The notes below the pieces were generated by a model that saw only the letters and a program-made list of their open reading frames with translations, was not told the DNA's origin and did not search any database. The translations under genes were made by a program, and so were the position numbers. From Thermoplasmata archaeon (GTDB taxonomy: Archaea; Thermoplasmatota; E2; UBA202; JdFR-43), in NCBI GenBank assembly GCA_021162305.1, contig JAGGYX010000038.1:1-8912 (forward strand): a stretch of DNA of 8,912 nucleotides. Reading direction: 5' to 3'. Below, in pieces: positions 5,639 to 8,912 of the stretch; position 1 is the first letter of the stretch; each line of letters begins with the position of its first letter.

Positions 5639-5654
5639 ATAGTATCGATACTAT
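5639..5654. promoter_or_regulatory. Perfect 16-bp palindrome upstream of the fusion gene
   Basis: ATAGTATCGATACTAT is a perfect palindrome lying about 35 bases before the TATA-like TTTTAATATA of the next gene. That is the usual place for an archaeal activator or operator site bound by a homodimer. A TAGTATC half-site also occurs near 3677, and AGTATAGTATG lies within the inverted repeat at 4877-4925, so a shared regulator is conceivable but unproven. Confidence 0.5.
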
Positions 5655-5688
5655 GAAGTCTAAGGATTTGAAAAATGCAGACAACTAT

Positions 5689-5699
5689 TTTTAATATAC
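5689..5699 (+). promoter_or_regulatory. Candidate TATA box of the HPS/RraA fusion gene
   Basis: TTTTAATATA-like sequence is centred about 21-25 bases ahead of the ATG at 5715 and no Shine-Dalgarno intervenes, which again suggests a leaderless transcript. Confidence 0.45.
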
Positions 5700-5714
5700 T
5701 GGCTATTTAATACC

Positions 5715-6986
5715 ATGGCCATACTTCAGGTTGCTCTCGATTTAATAAATGGAAATCGCGCCATTCAAATTGCAAAAGAGGCTTTGGAGGGCGGCGCCGA
5801 CTGGCTGGAGGCTGGCACACCCTTGATAAAGGCAGAGGGCATGGAGATCATCAGGCAGCTGGGCAGGCTGGGAAAAGTTGTTGCAGATATGAAAACCATG
5901 GACGTTGGAGCTGTCGAGGCTGAGATGGCAGCCAAGGCAGGCGCAGGCGTTATCTCAATTCTCGGGTTGGCGAGCGATGAGACAATAGAGGAGGTTGTGA
6001 AGGCTGCAAGGCGATATGGCATAGAAGTCATGGTGGATTTGATAGGCGTTAAAGATGTTGAGAGAAGAGCTGCAGAAGCGGAGAAGCTTGGAGCTGATTA
6101 TATTTGCGTTCATACAGCTATAGATGAGCAGATGCTCGGAAAAAGCGCATTTGGAGAACTGGAAAAAGTGGCTAAAGTGTGCAGCATCCCAGTTGCTGTG
6201 GCAGGAGGGATAAACAGCGAGACTGCTGGCGAGGCTGTAAGAAAGGGAGCCAGCATTATCATTGTTGGAGGAGCAATCATAAAAGCAGAAGATGTTAAAA
6301 AAGCAACACAGGACATTAAAAAAGCCATGAGCGGGGCAAAGGTGAAGAGCAAATTGTTTAAGAAATATAAAGAGAACGAGCTAAAAAAAGCATTCAAAAT
6401 GGTTTCGACTTGCAATATATGTGATGCAATGCATAATAAAGGAGCAATGCTCGGAATAAAGCCTTTGAAATATGGTTATCACATGGCTGGAAAAGCCCTT
6501 ACAGTTCGCACCTTGGATGGAGACTGGGCTAAAGTTATAGAGGCAATAGATATAGCTGATGAAAACACAGTTATTGTGGTGGAAGAGCATGGAGATAAAG
6601 CAATATGGGGTGAGCTTGCTACAAATAGTGCCATCATCAAAAAAATAGAAGGCGTTGTCATAGATGGCTCTATAAGAGATGTTAATCATATAAAAAAGCT
6701 TGATTTACCTGTTTTTTACAGAAACATAAATCCAGAGGCAGGAGAACCGAAAGGATATGGAGAAATTGGCACGGAAATAAGATGCGGAGGGCAAATTGTA
6801 AGAAAAGGAGACTGGATTATTGGAGATGATAATGGGGTTGTTGTTGTTCCAAAGGAGAAAGCTGTTGAAATTGCAAATAGGGCAATAAATGTTATGGAAA
6901 AAGAAAATAGGATAAGAGAGGAGATAAAAAGAGGAAGCAGCCTTGGAAAAGTTCTTGAATTAAAAAAATGGGAGAAGGTGAAATAG
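5715..6986 (+). CDS. Bifunctional 3-hexulose-6-phosphate synthase / RraA-like protein
   Basis: The 423 residues form two fused domains. Residues 1-207 are a hexulose-6-phosphate synthase barrel of the orotidine-phosphate decarboxylase superfamily. They show ALDL with Asp9, WLEAGTPLIKAEG with Glu32, the VVADMKTMDVG metal/substrate motif (Asp58, Lys60, Asp63), VHTAIDEQ with His133, and the phosphate-binding IPVAVAGGI and IIIVGGAI segments. The enzyme interconverts ribulose 5-phosphate plus formaldehyde with hexulose 6-phosphate. In archaea lacking a classical pentose-phosphate pathway it mainly runs toward ribulose 5-phosphate. After a Lys-rich linker (about 208-228), residues 230-423 are an RraA-like/HMG-aldolase fold with WGELATNSA (298-306), VVIDGSIRD with Arg321 and Asp322, and GDDNGVVVVP (370-379). 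The job of this domain in the archaeal fusion is uncertain; aldolase activity or RNase E regulation are family precedents only. No phosphohexuloisomerase gene is adjacent. Confidence 0.93.
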   Translation: MAILQVALDLINGNRAIQIAKEALEGGADWLEAGTPLIKAEGMEIIRQLGRLGKVVADMKTMDVGAVEAEMAAKAGAGVISILGLASDETIEEVVKAARRYGIEVMVDLIGVKDVERRAAEAEKLGADYICVHTAIDEQMLGKSAFGELEKVAKVCSIPVAVAGGINSETAGEAVRKGASIIIVGGAIIKAEDVKKATQDIKKAMSGAKVKSKLFKKYKENELKKAFKMVSTCNICDAMHNKGAMLGIKPLKYGYHMAGKALTVRTLDGDWAKVIEAIDIADENTVIVVEEHGDKAIWGELATNSAIIKKIEGVVIDGSIRDVNHIKKLDLPVFYRNINPEAGEPKGYGEIGTEIRCGGQIVRKGDWIIGDDNGVVVVPKEKAVEIANRAINVMEKENRIREEIKRGSSLGKVLELKKWEKVK

Positions 6987-8912
6987 CTATAATGAAAATA
7001 TTATTACATTTATCTTATCTTCCGCCACATTTTCATCATAAGCAATAACTTTTATTTCATGCATTCCTATGGCTGTCTCATCCCATGTCCATTGATATGG
7101 TGGTTCGCTATCCACATATTTGAGTTCAGAATCAACATAAAATTCGATGCTTTCGCCATTCGTCCTTGCTTCTATTGTTATCTTTCCGATAATAATTGGC
7201 ATATTTGCTGGCATTATTGCTCTATCAAAAATGTATATTGCATTTTCTGGCTTTACTATATTGACATATAACTTTTCTTCATTTTCAGATAGCACGACAA
7301 CATCATATATTTTAAGGAATGGAATTGTTATGTTGATGTAATTTTCATTAGCATGGAATGAAATTGTTACATTTTCATCATAATCTGGAGAAATGACATA
7401 GGCACTTTTGACATCAAAACAGGGTTTTTCTATTCTTATATTAATATTCTCCCTTACATTTACACCATCATTCCATCTATTATAATCATAATTCACCAGA
7501 TGAATTACAATTCTTTTCTTTTCTAGCTGATAGTAAGGATATGCGATGATTTTGCGTTCAGCATTTTCAACCTTTAATGGAATCTCAACATGCTTTTTCA
7601 CTATACTCTCAATTTCATCTCTCAATTCATCATCATAGTTATGGAAGTAATCATATGCAACATCATGCATGAAAATGAATGTTCCATTGCCATATTGTAA
7701 CTCGCCTTCATCCATGTCGAATCCAAGAGCATTGGCATCAAAAACTATGGCTGTGCCGCCCTCCGAGACATACTGGAATATGGTGTTGCGCTGCCTTTCT
7801 GTTATGTTTATAACATTTGGAATGAAAACAAGCCTGTAAGAGGAAAGCTCATCAATCGAAAGGCTTTCATTTATGTAAAATCCATCTCCATCGAAAATAA
7901 CCTCATAAGGCACATTTGATTCTGCAAGCATTTGAGCCAAGCCAAGGTAGCTATCGCTTTTATTTCTCATTCCCTCGCCATACAGATAAAGAATGGCAAC
8001 AGGAGTGTTTATCTCTCCTTTGTATAGCTCATTGTGCTTGAGAACAAAATCATATATGGCAGAGCATCCCATCCAATCCGAAGATTTGCCCCATATCTTC
8101 ACATACCAGTTGACAAATGAAGCACGATTTGCGAAAGCTTCGGCACATAAAATTGAAAGATAGTTGCGGTATGAATGACTTGCATCTCTTGCAATATAAG
8201 CTGCTTCATCTGCTCCAAGCAAAATGGCTGATGTCGCATGCGTTGAAGCATAAGCCAGCCTTTCCCATGCAAGCCATTTGGCACGAGGTGGCGATGGCAG
8301 GTCTTCGTCGGCAAGGGCAGAGTATTTATTCTCAAATGAAAAGAAATCGAGCAGGCTGGCAAAATGCAATCCCTTGCACCAGTAGCCGCCGCCGCGGGGC
8401 GTGCCGAGCGAGTATGAATTTGCGGAAATGGCAATGCTTATTCCCTTTTGCGTGGCATAATTGCGAAGCTCTTTTATCAAACGTTTCTTTGCCATGAAAT
8501 TTCCTTTTTCGAGAAATTCAAAATATTCTTTATTTAGCTTGTCGGCTTTTATTCTCTCGCTATAAGGTAAATACATTGTTTTTGCTATCCTGCTTTTTAA
8601 ATCATATGAAGAAATGTTATCTATGCCGAAAATTTGATTGAGTTCCTCATCATCATATTTCTCTGCAAGAAAATCACGGAATTTCTCGATGGTTACATTG
8701 CTGAAGCCTGGAGCATCAAGCCAGTCAATATATTGAGAAGCCCATTGATATAATGGAATGAAACTCGAGCCCTGTATTTCATCCAACACAATTAAATCTG
8801 CTCCTGCATCTATTGCTTTCTTTCCATGCTCAATGCACCAGTCAATGAAATCATCATTCAAAGCATTCATCCAGTATGACCTCGCCTCCTTATCCCAGTA
8901 ACATAGCTTGCC
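6987..8912 (-). CDS. Glycoside-hydrolase-like protein with C-terminal Ig-like domain, 5'-truncated by window edge
   Basis: The C-terminal 641 residues are visible. The frame remains open from the ATG at 8870 to the window end, reading GKLCYWDKEARSYW just before it, so that ATG is internal. Counting from it, residues 1-270 resemble the second half of a TIM-barrel glycosidase. They include AIDAGADLIVLDE (Asp30-Glu31, candidate catalytic or binding acids), ISIAISANSY, and a Trp/Phe-rich pocket segment near 162-185. Residues about 289-430 look like a beta-galactosidase trimerisation (flavodoxin-like) domain: TPVAILYLYGEG, LVFIPNVINI and VSEGGTAIVFD. A beta-sandwich follows (about 435-540). The last 65 residues match the Ig-like Big_7 pattern, with IEFYVDSELKYVDSEPPYQW, TWDETAIGMHEIKVIAYD. 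Secretion is likely but the N-terminus is not visible. Substrate and GH family are unknown. Its TAG stop (6989-6987) abuts the TAG of the fusion gene (6984-6986). Confidence 0.8.
   Translation of the reverse strand, partial: GKLCYWDKEARSYWMNALNDDFIDWCIEHGKKAIDAGADLIVLDEIQGSSFIPLYQWASQYIDWLDAPGFSNVTIEKFRDFLAEKYDDEELNQIFGIDNISSYDLKSRIAKTMYLPYSERIKADKLNKEYFEFLEKGNFMAKKRLIKELRNYATQKGISIAISANSYSLGTPRGGGYWCKGLHFASLLDFFSFENKYSALADEDLPSPPRAKWLAWERLAYASTHATSAILLGADEAAYIARDASHSYRNYLSILCAEAFANRASFVNWYVKIWGKSSDWMGCSAIYDFVLKHNELYKGEINTPVAILYLYGEGMRNKSDSYLGLAQMLAESNVPYEVIFDGDGFYINESLSIDELSSYRLVFIPNVINITERQRNTIFQYVSEGGTAIVFDANALGFDMDEGELQYGNGTFIFMHDVAYDYFHNYDDELRDEIESIVKKHVEIPLKVENAERKIIAYPYYQLEKKRIVIHLVNYDYNRWNDGVNVRENINIRIEKPCFDVKSAYVISPDYDENVTISFHANENYINITIPFLKIYDVVVLSENEEKLYVNIVKPENAIYIFDRAIMPANMPIIIGKITIEARTNGESIEFYVDSELKYVDSEPPYQWTWDETAIGMHEIKVIAYDENVAEDKINVIIFSL

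Noticed and set aside
8117..8497. 126-codon plus-strand ORF and the 111-codon minus-strand ORF in another frame
   Set aside because: Both lie within the glycosidase-like gene, whose frame has clear domain matches; their composition is not protein-like.
8868..8870. ATG at 8870 as start of the glycosidase-like gene
   Set aside because: The frame remains open to the window edge with plausible Trp/Tyr-rich glycosidase sequence, so the true start is outside.
1..8912. CRISPR array or rRNA/tRNA gene
   Set aside because: No regularly spaced repeats and no recognisable tRNA cloverleaf or rRNA conserved blocks were seen on either strand.

Overview
The window is archaeal chromosome, probably from a euryarchaeote. 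The evidence is an intact archaeal/eukaryotic-type ribosomal protein S8e followed by SRP19, a fused hexulose-6-phosphate synthase/RraA-like protein of the archaeal type, A/T-rich TATA boxes about 25 nt ahead of likely leaderless starts, and few Shine-Dalgarno sequences. I cannot place the lineage more precisely from sequence alone.

Layout. (1) 3-666, plus strand: the conserved S8e-SRP19 pair with overlapping reading frames. (2) 667-1126, minus strand: a poorly conserved strip with a small coiled-coil ORF and an orphan HicB-like antitoxin fold, probably partly decayed. (3) 1253-3391, minus strand: a 712-residue membrane-anchored, heavily N-glycosylatable protein with a proline-rich hinge, long coiled coils and 15 cysteines. 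I recognise no family for it. Its leader holds several inverted repeats. (4) 3392-3946: a gene-poor strip with two overlapping short plus-strand ORFs, one of them a single-span membrane micro-protein. (5) 3947-4789, minus strand: a lone serine recombinase that has resolvase and 'Recombinase' domains but lacks the usual zinc-ribbon/coiled-coil tail. A 26-bp dyad lies directly in front of its start, and a second, longer-spaced inverted repeat lies further upstream. (6) 5074-5616, plus strand: a small SAM-binding Rossmann protein whose motif I resembles nicotianamine synthase. (7) 5715-6986, plus strand: the hexulose-6-phosphate synthase/RraA-like fusion, with a perfect 16-bp palindrome upstream. 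(8) 6987-8912, minus strand: the C-terminal 641 residues of a large glycoside-hydrolase-like protein with a beta-galactosidase trimerisation-type domain and a C-terminal Ig-like domain. It is cut by the window edge, and its stop codon abuts the stop of the fusion gene.

The genes do not form one pathway. Translation/secretion (S8e, SRP19) and sugar-phosphate metabolism (the fusion) are core functions. Between them lies accessory DNA that includes a recombinase, a toxin-antitoxin remnant and an unusual surface protein. I see no rRNA, tRNA, CRISPR array or recognisable insertion sequence with both ends.
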